From Paenarthrobacter nitroguajacolicus (GTDB lineage Bacteria > Actinomycetota > Actinomycetes > Actinomycetales > Micrococcaceae), in contig NZ_JAQPPK010000015.1 of the NCBI RefSeq assembly GCF_029952445.1, positions 61,873 through 125,872 of the forward strand: 64,000 bases of DNA, given 5' to 3'. The notes below the pieces were generated by a model. The model made no database searches and was not told the origin of the DNA. It saw only the letters and a list, made by a program, of their open reading frames with translations. Below are positions 45,023-53,723 of this stretch, in pieces (position 1 is the first letter of the stretch; every line of letters begins with the position of its first letter). The translations under genes were made by a program, and so were the position numbers.

Positions 45023-45439
45023 ATGCGGATGGAGTATGTGACGGCAGTGCTGGCCGTCGTGGACCTCGTTCCGCGCGGCTCGGCCGTCTCGTACGGCGAT
45101 GTCGCTGAGCTCCTGGGTGCAGGCGGTCCGCGGCAGGTTGGTGCCGTGATGAGCCATTACGGCAGTGCCGTTGCCTGGTGGCGGGTGCTGCGGGCAAGTG
45201 GAGAAGCGCCTCAGGGCCACGAGGTCCAGGCCCTGCGCCACTACCTCGACGAGTCCACCCCCTTGCACGGCGCCCATGAGGCCTTCCTCAGGACCGGCGA
45301 GGGTCGCTGGCGCGTCGATCTCGCCTCGGCCCGGTGGGCTCCCACGGACGGGGATTTCGACCAACTCGATGTGATCTCCGACCAGTTGGAGCGTCAACTC
45401 CATATATTGTCGGTCCCCGATGATGAAATGACTGTGTGA
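45023..45439 (+). CDS. Alkyltransferase-like protein (MGMT family without the active Cys)
   Basis: A 138-residue protein of the O6-alkylguanine alkyltransferase DNA-binding domain. The helix-turn-helix part GSAVSYGDVAELLGAGGPRQVGAVMS is well conserved, but the P-C-H-R-V active site is A51-W52-W53-R54-V55, so Trp replaces the methyl-accepting Cys, as in E. coli-type and Schizosaccharomyces Atl1-like proteins. It should bind O6-alkylguanine and flag it for nucleotide excision repair. The C-terminal 50 residues are an extra acidic extension. Its stop overlaps the adnA GTG, so it is coupled to the double-strand-break machinery; the M. tuberculosis counterpart, Rv3204, is near adnAB too. Confidence 0.84.
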   Translation: MRMEYVTAVLAVVDLVPRGSAVSYGDVAELLGAGGPRQVGAVMSHYGSAVAWWRVLRASGEAPQGHEVQALRHYLDESTPLHGAHEAFLRTGEGRWRVDLASARWAPTDGDFDQLDVISDQLERQLHILSVPDDEMTV

Positions 45440-48400
45440 CCGCAACTCCTGCCAAAACACGCCAAGCATCCGCAGCCCTTCGGCTGCTGCCGCCGCGGGA
45501 AACCCACTACGCGGCACCCGTCCTATCGCCCGACCAGCATGCTGTGGTGTCCCTCCCCCAGGGGAGCGGCCCGATCCTCGTCCCCGGAGGACCGGGAACC
45601 GGGAAGTCCACCGTGCTCGTGGAGTCAGCTGTCCGCCGCGTCCGCGAGGACGGACTGGACCCGGAACAGATCCTCATTCTTGCTCCTGGCCGCCATGCTG
45701 CCGCTGCCCTGCGGGACACCTTCACGGGGCGGCTGGACCGCAGTCTTAGTACGACGCCGGCACGCACCTGGGCGTCTTATGCCTTCGACGTCATCCGGCG
45801 GGCAAAGGCCGAAGGTGTCCTGCCGCTGGCGCGGCCACCGAAGCTTCTTTCGGGCCCTGAGCAGGACCTCATCATCAAGGAGCTGCTGGAAGGCCACTCC
45901 CGGCCAAGCTTCCAGTTGCCCTGGCCGGACGATCTTGCAGCAGCCCTTCCCACCCGCGGGTTCAGGCACGAGATCCGGCAGCTGTTCGACCGCATCATTG
46001 AATCCGGACGGACTGCAGACGACCTCGTGGGCCTGGCCTATGAATGCGGGCGTCCGGACTGGATGGCGGCTGCCGAACTCTACAGCGAGTACAGGGATGT
46101 CCTTGACCTGCGCATGCCGGAGGCTTTCGATCCCGCAGGAATCATTACCACTGCCCGGCAGATTTTCCAGGATTCCCCGGCTTTCCTTGCGGCAGAACGG
46201 CAGCGCATACAGCTTTTCCTCGTCGATGACGCGCAGGAATCCAACCCGGCAGTGTTCGAACTCCTGGCCGACGTCGCTGAGGGTAAAGACGTCGTGGTGA
46301 CCTACTCACCGGATACCGTCGTGCAGGGATTCCGCGGCGCCAGGCCAGACTTGGTGGCTGAGTTGCCAAGCCTGCTCGGTGGTGCGGAGCAGTCTGTGGC
46401 GGTGCGTCCCCTGTCCGTCACCCATCGCCATGCCCCTGCCGTGGCAGAGGCATGGACGCGGGTCGCGGCCCGTATTTCCCAGCGTTCCGGCGGTCAGCTG
46501 GCCCGACAGATGGAACAACCGCCGTCGGCGTCCGGGGAATCCCGTCCCGGAAGCCAAGGACGGGTGGAAGGACATGTGCTTCCCTCTGCGGTCCATGAAA
46601 TGCGCTATGTGGCCCAGCGAATTCTTGAAGCGCAACTACGGGAAGGCCGCGAGTTCAGTGACATCGCAGTGATTGTCCGCAATGGCGGCCAAATCTCTAC
46701 GTTGCAGCGTTATCTGGGCGGACAGGGCATACCGGTTCGGGTTCCGGTGGCAGACACCGCGGTTCGCGACGAAGTCGCCGTGCGTCCGCTGCTCGAGGCG
46801 TTCGCCGTCGTATTGGACCCGGCCAAGCTGACTCCCGAGACCGCTGTCTCACTCCTGACCTCCCGCATCGGCGGGGCCACCGCTATCGAGTTGCGGCGGC
46901 TGCGACAATCCTTGCGGCGTGAGGAACTTCTTGGGGGTGGTGGTCGATCCAGCGACGCATTGCTGGTGGAAGCCCTGCTGGAAGCTGGAGCCTTGGCCTC
47001 GTTGGGAATCGAGGGAAGCGCGGCCCGCAGGCTTGCGCGCATGATCGCGGCCGGCGCTGCAGCCGCCGCGGAGCCCGGAGCCAATGCTGAGTCCGTTCTG
47101 TGGGCGTTGTGGCAAGCCACCGGCTTGTCATCGCGATGGGCTGAAGCGGCCCTGGAAGGCGGTGCGGCCGGGGCCCGCGCCGATGGCGACCTTGACACGA
47201 TGATGGCACTGTTCCACACGGCCGAACGGTTCGTGGATCAGCTCCCGGGCTCGGGTCCGGAGCAGTTCCTTGACTATCTGTTGAACCAGGAACTGCCCAT
47301 GGATACCTTGGCTGCGCGCGCGCAGCTTGAGGACTGCGTGGAAATCATGACCCCCGCCAGCGCCGCCGGACGCGAATGGCCAGTGGTGATCGTGGCAGGC
47401 CTGCAGGAAGGTGTCTGGCCGAACACCCGCCTGCGCGGCGAACTGCTGGGCAGCACGGTCTATGCCGATGCTGTGGAGCACGGCGTGGACTATGCCCTGG
47501 GCCGGGGGCCGCTCAGCCGGCTGCGCGACATCCGATACGACGAATTGCGGAGTTTCTCCACTGCCGTCTCCCGTGCACGGGAAGTCCTTGTCTGCACTGC
47601 TGTGTCTTCCGAGGATGAACAGCCTTCCGCGTTCCTCGACTACGTGGCTCCTTTGGCGCAGGGCGAGTACAAACGCGGCTACACCCCGGTGGACCGTCCC
47701 ATGACCCTCCGTGCGCTCGTCGCCGAGCTGAGGCAGCATGTCCAGTCGGGCGGGTCTTCGGCCCAGGAGGCCCCAATTGTCCATGAGGCTGCCCGGATAT
47801 TGGCCAGGCTTGCCAGCACGGAGCCCCCGGTTCCCGGCGCAGATCCGGACACATGGTGGGGATTGGCGCCGCTGAGTTCCATGGACCCGGTGGTGCCTCC
47901 GGGTGGCACAGTTTCCGTTTCACCTTCCAAGGTGGAAGCCGTCCACAAATCCCCGCTGGACTGGTTTGTCCAGGCCGCAGGAGGCGAGGCCGCCACTGAC
48001 TTCGCACGGAGCCTGGGGACCCTGGTCCACAGCATTGCCCAGGACATGCCCGAGGCCTCGGGCGGAGAATACGTAGCCGAACTTGTCCGGCGCTGGCCCA
48101 CGTTGGGCATGAAAGATAACTGGGAGGGAAAACTCGATTTCCAGCGGGCTGAACTCATGGTCCGAAAGCTGGCCCAGTATGTCCTGGTCATGCGCAGCGA
48201 AGGAAGGAGCCTCCTGGCGGTCGAGCACGACTTTGAGGTCCAGCTGGAGGATGTCGTTTTGGAAGCTGCCGCCTTTGATCATCCGGACCCCGCAATCCTT
48301 CAACGCCATGCCGTGCTCCGTGGTCAGGTGGACCGTCTGGAGATCGATGGCGAGGGAAGGCTGGTCATCGTCGACCTCAAAACCGGCAAGCGGCAGCCTG

Positions 48401-48780
48401 GCAAAGCTGAGGTCGCGAACCATCCGCAGTTGGGCGCCTATCAGGCTGCCGTTCTGAGGGGTGCGTTCATGGACGCGCTGCCCGTCGGGCAAGACCCCGA
48501 CGTCGGGCCCGGCACCGAACCGGTCAGGAACCTTGTCCCCGGCGGTGCGGTGCTGGCCCAACTCGGTACCAAGACCAAGAGTCCGGCCGTTCAGCAGCAG
48601 GATCCTCTGGAGCGTGGCGACAACTGGGCAGATGGGCTTGTCAATGAGGCTGCTGCGTTGATGGCCGGGGCAACGTTCGAAGCCCGGCATGATCCCGGCA
48701 AGGGCAGCCACGGCGGACATGGTTGCCGCCTTCCGGATATTTGCCCGTTATGTGCCCGAGGAAAGCAGGTTACCGAATGA
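45436..48780 (+). CDS. adnA: AdnA, helicase-nuclease subunit for DNA end resection
   Basis: A 1114-residue SF1A helicase with a C-terminal RecB-family nuclease. Walker A GGPGTGKST at residues 51-59; motif II is VDDAQE (D264-D265), where the catalytic Glu of D-E-x-Q is Asp; nuclease motif VDLKTGK with D980. The helicase core is more divergent than in AdnB, consistent with the weak ATPase role of mycobacterial AdnA. The C-terminus has Cys1097, Cys1103 and Cys1106 in a C-x5-C-x2-C cluster that may bind metal. GTG 45436 overlaps the ATL gene stop; adnB starts within the adnA stop (ATGA), so AdnA and AdnB should be made in equal amounts. Dimer resects double-strand breaks. Confidence 0.87.
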   Translation: MTATPAKTRQASAALRLLPPRETHYAAPVLSPDQHAVVSLPQGSGPILVPGGPGTGKSTVLVESAVRRVREDGLDPEQILILAPGRHAAAALRDTFTGRLDRSLSTTPARTWASYAFDVIRRAKAEGVLPLARPPKLLSGPEQDLIIKELLEGHSRPSFQLPWPDDLAAALPTRGFRHEIRQLFDRIIESGRTADDLVGLAYECGRPDWMAAAELYSEYRDVLDLRMPEAFDPAGIITTARQIFQDSPAFLAAERQRIQLFLVDDAQESNPAVFELLADVAEGKDVVVTYSPDTVVQGFRGARPDLVAELPSLLGGAEQSVAVRPLSVTHRHAPAVAEAWTRVAARISQRSGGQLARQMEQPPSASGESRPGSQGRVEGHVLPSAVHEMRYVAQRILEAQLREGREFSDIAVIVRNGGQISTLQRYLGGQGIPVRVPVADTAVRDEVAVRPLLEAFAVVLDPAKLTPETAVSLLTSRIGGATAIELRRLRQSLRREELLGGGGRSSDALLVEALLEAGALASLGIEGSAARRLARMIAAGAAAAAEPGANAESVLWALWQATGLSSRWAEAALEGGAAGARADGDLDTMMALFHTAERFVDQLPGSGPEQFLDYLLNQELPMDTLAARAQLEDCVEIMTPASAAGREWPVVIVAGLQEGVWPNTRLRGELLGSTVYADAVEHGVDYALGRGPLSRLRDIRYDELRSFSTAVSRAREVLVCTAVSSEDEQPSAFLDYVAPLAQGEYKRGYTPVDRPMTLRALVAELRQHVQSGGSSAQEAPIVHEAARILARLASTEPPVPGADPDTWWGLAPLSSMDPVVPPGGTVSVSPSKVEAVHKSPLDWFVQAAGGEAATDFARSLGTLVHSIAQDMPEASGGEYVAELVRRWPTLGMKDNWEGKLDFQRAELMVRKLAQYVLVMRSEGRSLLAVEHDFEVQLEDVVLEAAAFDHPDPAILQRHAVLRGQVDRLEIDGEGRLVIVDLKTGKRQPGKAEVANHPQLGAYQAAVLRGAFMDALPVGQDPDVGPGTEPVRNLVPGGAVLAQLGTKTKSPAVQQQDPLERGDNWADGLVNEAAALMAGATFEARHDPGKGSHGGHGCRLPDICPLCARGKQVTE

Positions 48781-51700
48781 GCACAGAACTCCTCGACGGC
48801 GTCGGCCGGCCATCATCCGTCTTTGCCGGGAGCCCGGACCTCCCGGCGCCCCGGTTCACTCCTTCGCAACTGGCTGACATCCTGGGGGAGAAGAACCACC
48901 CCACTGCCGAACAGTCCCACATCATTGCCTCTTCCCTGACGCCGCGCCTGGTCATTGCCGGGGCTGGGTCGGGCAAGACTGCCACGATGGCCGACCGGGT
49001 GGTGTGGCTTGTCGCCAATGGTTGGGTTCGCCCTGAAGAAGTCCTTGGCGTGACGTTTACCCGCAAGGCTGCCGGAGAACTCGCCAGCCGGATCCGGAGC
49101 AAGCTGGCCACCCTTCAACGCGTTGCTGCTGAAGACGATGGCAGCATCGGTTTCCCCGAAGGACTGTTGGGGGCCGATGATCTTGAACCCAGGGTCTCCA
49201 CCTATCATTCGTACGCCAGTGGAATCGTGTCTGATTATGGCCTGCGGCTGGGAATCGAGCGCGATGTCGTCCTGCTGGGCGGGGCACAGTCCTGGCAGCT
49301 GGCCAGCCAGGTCGTGGAGGCCTACGACGGCGACTATGAGCACTTCACGGCCGCCAAGTCCACCTTGGTCAACGGTGTCATCCAGTTGGCGGGCGAGTGT
49401 GCCGAGCATCTCCAGGGCCCTGCCGCGGTGCGTGAATGGGTACTTGAACGCGTCCAGGGTTTTGAGCAGCTTCCCTACGTGGCGGGGGCAAAGAAGAACC
49501 CGGCACAAGCCGCGGGAGACTTGGCCGCCATGCTCCGCACGCGCGCCAGTGTGGCCGACATGGTGGTGCGTTACCAGGACGCCAAACGTCAACGCGGTGT
49601 CCTCGACTTCGGCGACCTCGTAGCCCTGGCCGCCCGGATTGCCCGTGACATTCCCTTGGCCGCCACCACCGAGCGTGCCCGCTACAAAGTCGTGCTTCTG
49701 GACGAATTCCAGGACACGTCACATGCCCAGTTGGTGTTGTTCTCCCGGCTTTTCGGGCAAGGCCATGCCGTCACGGCCGTGGGGGACCCCAACCAGTCCA
49801 TCTACGGATTCCGGGGCGCTTCGGCCGGGCAGCTCTTCCACTTCGTGCAGGAATTCCCGGTGGTACGCAAAGATGAAGGGGAGGATTCCAACTCCTATGC
49901 CGTGGCTCCCACCTCGTATCTGACTACAGCCTGGCGGAACGGGAGGAACATCCTCCAGGCCGCCAACACCATCGCGGCACCCTTGAACCAGGCTGCGGCC
50001 ACCAGTGGGGCTGCAGGGGAGAGGGGAGCCCCAGGGCAAGTCTCCGTGCCGCCCTTGGTCCCCAGTCCCGCTGCCGTGGATGGCAGCGTGGTAATCGGCC
50101 GCTTCGGAACGGATGAGGACGAAGCCGCAGCCATCGCCCGCGATGTCCGTCGCTACCAGCGAACCGTGTTTGAGGAAGAGCAAGACGGTACCCCGGTAAA
50201 GCCCACAATGGCCGTTTTGTGCCGCCGAAGGGCCCAGATGGAGTGCCTCCGGCGGGAATTCGAAGTGCAGGGGATCGCCTACGAAATTGTCGGACTGGGT
50301 GGGCTGTTGGATACCCCCGAGGTAGTGGATCTGGTCGCTACCTTGCGGGTACTGGCCGATCCTGGGCGTTCAGATTCGCTGATGAGGTTGCTCGCGGGGG
50401 CGCGTTGGCGGATTGGGCCGGCGGATCTGATGGCGTTCAGTGACTGGTCCAGGTTCCTGGCACGGCGTCGGGCAGCCCCGGATGCACAAGGTGAGTCCGT
50501 GGAACGCAATGAGGAACCATCGGCCGTGGTAGTCGAAAGCGACATAACTGACGCAGCGAGCCTGGTGGAAGCCCTCGACTACCTGCCCAAGCCGGGCTGG
50601 ACTTCCGGGCATGGCAGGAGCCTAAGTGAGACCGCCTTGGAGCGGCTCAACAGCTTGGCAGCGGAACTTCGGTCGCTGAGGAGCTTCATCGGCGATGACC
50701 TCACTACACTCCTGGGTGAGGTGGAGCGCGCCATGCTCCTGGACATCGAAGTGGCAGCCAAGCCTGGGACCAGCATCCATCAAGCCCGACGCAACCTCGA
50801 TGCCTTCCAGGACGCTGCGGCAGGCTTCCTTCAAACGTCACAGCGTGTTGACCTCCTGGCTTTCCTGTCGTGGTTGGAGGCGGCGGCTTCCGAGGAAGGC
50901 GGCCTGGACATCGCGCCGGCGGAAACCAACCGTGAAGCGGTGCAGTTGCTGACTGTCCATGCGTCCAAAGGCCTGGAGTGGGACGTTGTATTTGTGCCCG
51001 GCCTCAATGCAGGGTCCTTCCCCAGCAACAGGGATTCCCGGTGGAGCACCGGCGCCGCAGCCTTGCCGTGGCCGCTGCGTGGCGACCGGGCTGACCTTCC
51101 CCAATGGGACCTTGACCAGCCCGACCAAAAAGGTTGGCTGGATGCAGAGAAGGAGTTCAAGTCAGAAGTCCAGCATCACGGTGAAGCTGAGGAACGACGT
51201 CTCGCCTATGTTGCCTACACCAGGGCGAAGTTCGTCCTGTGGGCCTCCAGCGCGGCATGGAATGGATCCCGCTCCGGAATCGCCGGCATGTCCGCTTTCC
51301 TATCGGAGTTGGCGACACTTGCGGGCGTGGGGCATGAAAGCTACGAAAGTGGAACGGCCGTGGTCTCTGCCGTGGTTCATCCCGAGTCGGTGGCTGAAGA
51401 AGCCTTACCCGATACCAGCCCTTTGACGGCTGCCCTCGAGGTAGCACTGTTTCCCTACGATCCACTTGAAGGACCATCCGATCCACGGACAGGCGCCCGG
51501 CTCAGGCTGGCACCTGGTCGGCGCGATGCCATGGACCAGGCCGCGGCAATGGTCCGGGAATACATGGAAAACCCCTGCCTCGAACCTCCTTCGCCTCCAC
51601 TCGAGGGTTCTTCCTCCTCCTTGCACGGTGCCGCGGGCAAATGGTGGCATGAGGCAGAGCTTTTGTTGGATCGCCAAAAGCGGCGCAAGGCAATTCACGA

Positions 51701-52304
51701 TGTCCACCTGCCCAGCCACATCTCCGCGTCGCTTTTCGTGGACCTCGGCGACAACCCTGGCGCTGTCCTGTCCCAACTCCGCAGGCCCGTCCCCCGGGAA
51801 CCGGGAATCTCCGCCAGGAAGGGAACAGCGTTCCACGCTTGGGTGGAGGAGTACTTTGGTACCACTGGGATGCTGGACCTCGACGAAGCACCTGGTTCGG
51901 ACTCGCACATTGACGAGGCCTATGGTCTTGATGAAATGGTGGCTGCCTTCAAACGGTCCGAGTGGGCCCAACGTGCCCCTGCCTTCGTAGAAGTGCCCGT
52001 TGAAACCCGTATTGGTGATGTGGTTGTCCGTGGCCGGATCGATGCCGTGTTCCTGGATGCGGATGGTCGGTGGCAGCTTATCGACTGGAAGACGGGACGG
52101 CGTCCGTCAGGCAAACAACTGGCAGTCCGTGCGGTGCAGCTTGCCGTCTACAGGCTGGCCTGGGCCCGGCTCAAGGATGTGCCCCTTGAAGAGGTCAGCG
52201 CAGCGTTCTACTACGTAGCCGACGACTCCGTCGTGCGCCCGCACGACCTCGGCAGCGCCGCAGAACTGGAACGGATCGTTGCCAGGGCGCTGAATGACAA
52301 GTGA
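48777..52304 (+). CDS. adnB: AdnB, UvrD-like motor and nuclease subunit
   Basis: The lead motor of AdnAB, 1175 residues. Q-motif region PTAEQSHIIASS, Walker A AGAGSGKT at 61-68, Ia VTFTRKAAGELASRI, motif II LLDEFQDTSHAQL, III GDPNQSIYGFRGAS, IV TAWRNGRNI, V VHASKGLEWDVVFVPGLN, VI VAYTRAKFVLWASS: all intact. The C-terminal nuclease has GTAFHAWVEEYFG, then D1103 in LIDWKTGRRPSG and the following Gln-x3-Y-region (VQLAVYRLAWARL). The ATG at 48777 overlaps adnA by four bases; an upstream frame to 48723 is not needed. With AdnA it replaces RecBCD/AddAB as in mycobacteria. Confidence 0.89.
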   Translation: MSTELLDGVGRPSSVFAGSPDLPAPRFTPSQLADILGEKNHPTAEQSHIIASSLTPRLVIAGAGSGKTATMADRVVWLVANGWVRPEEVLGVTFTRKAAGELASRIRSKLATLQRVAAEDDGSIGFPEGLLGADDLEPRVSTYHSYASGIVSDYGLRLGIERDVVLLGGAQSWQLASQVVEAYDGDYEHFTAAKSTLVNGVIQLAGECAEHLQGPAAVREWVLERVQGFEQLPYVAGAKKNPAQAAGDLAAMLRTRASVADMVVRYQDAKRQRGVLDFGDLVALAARIARDIPLAATTERARYKVVLLDEFQDTSHAQLVLFSRLFGQGHAVTAVGDPNQSIYGFRGASAGQLFHFVQEFPVVRKDEGEDSNSYAVAPTSYLTTAWRNGRNILQAANTIAAPLNQAAATSGAAGERGAPGQVSVPPLVPSPAAVDGSVVIGRFGTDEDEAAAIARDVRRYQRTVFEEEQDGTPVKPTMAVLCRRRAQMECLRREFEVQGIAYEIVGLGGLLDTPEVVDLVATLRVLADPGRSDSLMRLLAGARWRIGPADLMAFSDWSRFLARRRAAPDAQGESVERNEEPSAVVVESDITDAASLVEALDYLPKPGWTSGHGRSLSETALERLNSLAAELRSLRSFIGDDLTTLLGEVERAMLLDIEVAAKPGTSIHQARRNLDAFQDAAAGFLQTSQRVDLLAFLSWLEAAASEEGGLDIAPAETNREAVQLLTVHASKGLEWDVVFVPGLNAGSFPSNRDSRWSTGAAALPWPLRGDRADLPQWDLDQPDQKGWLDAEKEFKSEVQHHGEAEERRLAYVAYTRAKFVLWASSAAWNGSRSGIAGMSAFLSELATLAGVGHESYESGTAVVSAVVHPESVAEEALPDTSPLTAALEVALFPYDPLEGPSDPRTGARLRLAPGRRDAMDQAAAMVREYMENPCLEPPSPPLEGSSSSLHGAAGKWWHEAELLLDRQKRRKAIHDVHLPSHISASLFVDLGDNPGAVLSQLRRPVPREPGISARKGTAFHAWVEEYFGTTGMLDLDEAPGSDSHIDEAYGLDEMVAAFKRSEWAQRAPAFVEVPVETRIGDVVVRGRIDAVFLDADGRWQLIDWKTGRRPSGKQLAVRAVQLAVYRLAWARLKDVPLEEVSAAFYYVADDSVVRPHDLGSAAELERIVARALNDK

Positions 52305-52307
52305 TGG

Positions 52308-53543
52308 CTAAGAGCGGTCCGCCGCGTGAAGAGGGGTCACGGCGACCACGCTGATGGCGGCCGTGGAGGTATCGTCATGGCCGTTTCGGGCATCGGGCCC
52401 GGCCTCGGCGGCGTCGGTCGAAGGAGCTGGGTCGCCGGCATCCGTGGCCGGTTCCACAGGGGTCTGCGCGTCCACAGCCGGCTCCGCGGTGGGGATGGCT
52501 GCCACAGAAACTGCAGGACCGGCGTCGGGTATTGCTGCCACGCTGACGGCAGGCTGGTGCTCCGCTGCTGCTGCAGCCTGATGCTCGGCGAGCTCTTTCG
52601 CGGCGGCTTCGGCCTCTTCATCACGGCGGGCCTGGTCTTCGATGTCGCTGGCGAGGGCCTGAAGCATGGATTCTGCCTCCGCGGTCATGCTCTGGTGTCC
52701 GGCGGCCATTGCCTTGACCAGATATTGGGCCAGGGCGAATTCGGCCAGCAGAGCCGCGCGACGGAGAAGGTGGGCATCCGGAGTTTCCCGGCGGGCCTGG
52801 GTGTAGTGGGCCAATACGGCTTCCACAAACGATGCTTCGTTGGAGGCCACCAGCCACGCGAAATCGTCGGCAGGATCGCCGATCCGCAGGTCCGTCCACC
52901 CGGTTACGGCGGTCACGGTGTCGTCCTGGACCATCAGGTTGTCTTCGTGCAGATCGCCATGGACCACGGACGTGTTGAACCGCCACAAAGCGACGTCCTC
53001 CAAGGCATGTTCCCAGCGGCGCAACAGCGTGGCAGGAATCTTGCCCGTTGTGGCTGCCTGGTCCAGTTCGTTGAGCTTGCGCTGCCTGAACTCGTTGGCC
53101 GAGTAGCTGGGGAGGTCAGCATTGATGACCAGGCTCAATGGAAGGTCGTGAATGGCAGCCAAAGCTACGCCGACCTCCTTTGCCAAAGCCGGACTGCTGG
53201 CCGAAAGTTCCTCGATGGACAGCACCGATCCCTGAAGGTGGGCATAAACGAAGGTGGTGAGGTCGCCTTGCCGGACTGTGCCGGCAATGGTGGGAACGTG
53301 GAAGGGCAGTTCAGCACGGACTGCTGGCGCGAAAGCACGGAGCACCATGAATTCGGTTTCCAGGCGTGTGCTGGCCTCAGGGTGGCGCGGCGAACGGACC
53401 CGCCAGCGTTTGCCTTCCCCGTCCAGCAGCAACGCGGAATCGAAGTCGGCGTCGTCGTCGGGGGAATAGGCTGTAGCCGTCGGCGCCAAACCAGGCACCG
53501 CCGCAGTTGCTATAGCGGCCAGTTCGAGCGGTGTTCTTCTCAC
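52308..53543 (-). CDS. Phosphotransferase (APH-fold) protein, probably degenerate, with Ala/Pro-rich tail
   Basis: A 411-residue protein of the aminoglycoside/macrolide phosphotransferase fold. The catalytic loop is intact, VVHGDLHEDN (H195, D197), but the metal-binding Asp expected 18 residues later (I-D-W in active enzymes) is Gly215 in VTGWTDLRIGDPADDFAW, so activity is doubtful. Residues from about 330 form an Ala/Glu coiled coil and a tail with repeated PAVSVAAIP units. Convergent with adnB (three bases between stops) and divergent from nudC. GTG 53543 is tentative, as its GGAG is unusually close. The label macrolide 2'-phosphotransferase is not justified. Confidence 0.7.
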   Translation of the reverse strand: MRRTPLELAAIATAAVPGLAPTATAYSPDDDADFDSALLLDGEGKRWRVRSPRHPEASTRLETEFMVLRAFAPAVRAELPFHVPTIAGTVRQGDLTTFVYAHLQGSVLSIEELSASSPALAKEVGVALAAIHDLPLSLVINADLPSYSANEFRQRKLNELDQAATTGKIPATLLRRWEHALEDVALWRFNTSVVHGDLHEDNLMVQDDTVTAVTGWTDLRIGDPADDFAWLVASNEASFVEAVLAHYTQARRETPDAHLLRRAALLAEFALAQYLVKAMAAGHQSMTAEAESMLQALASDIEDQARRDEEAEAAAKELAEHQAAAAAEHQPAVSVAAIPDAGPAVSVAAIPTAEPAVDAQTPVEPATDAGDPAPSTDAAEAGPDARNGHDDTSTAAISVVAVTPLHAADRS

Positions 53544-53723
53544 CTCTCCACGGTAGATTGAGTGCGGCCTGTGGCCATGATGCAGTGCGGCGAGTCTCCA
53601 GATCTGCAGCAAATCCTCAGCCGATGACGGCAAAAGCGGTGCTTGGGGCGCTTCGGGCCGTCGATCTCCACAAGCGGGACCCTCCAAATGTTTTTTGTCG
53701 GTATGAGTCAGTACGGTAGATAC

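Noticed and set aside
45436..52304. Anti-phage defence island
   Set aside because: The two large helicase-nucleases are AdnA and AdnB by architecture and synteny, a general double-strand-break resection machine; no defence genes surround them.
52308..53543. Macrolide or aminoglycoside resistance gene
   Set aside because: Catalytic Asp is missing and the gene lies in a conserved core block with no mobile DNA.
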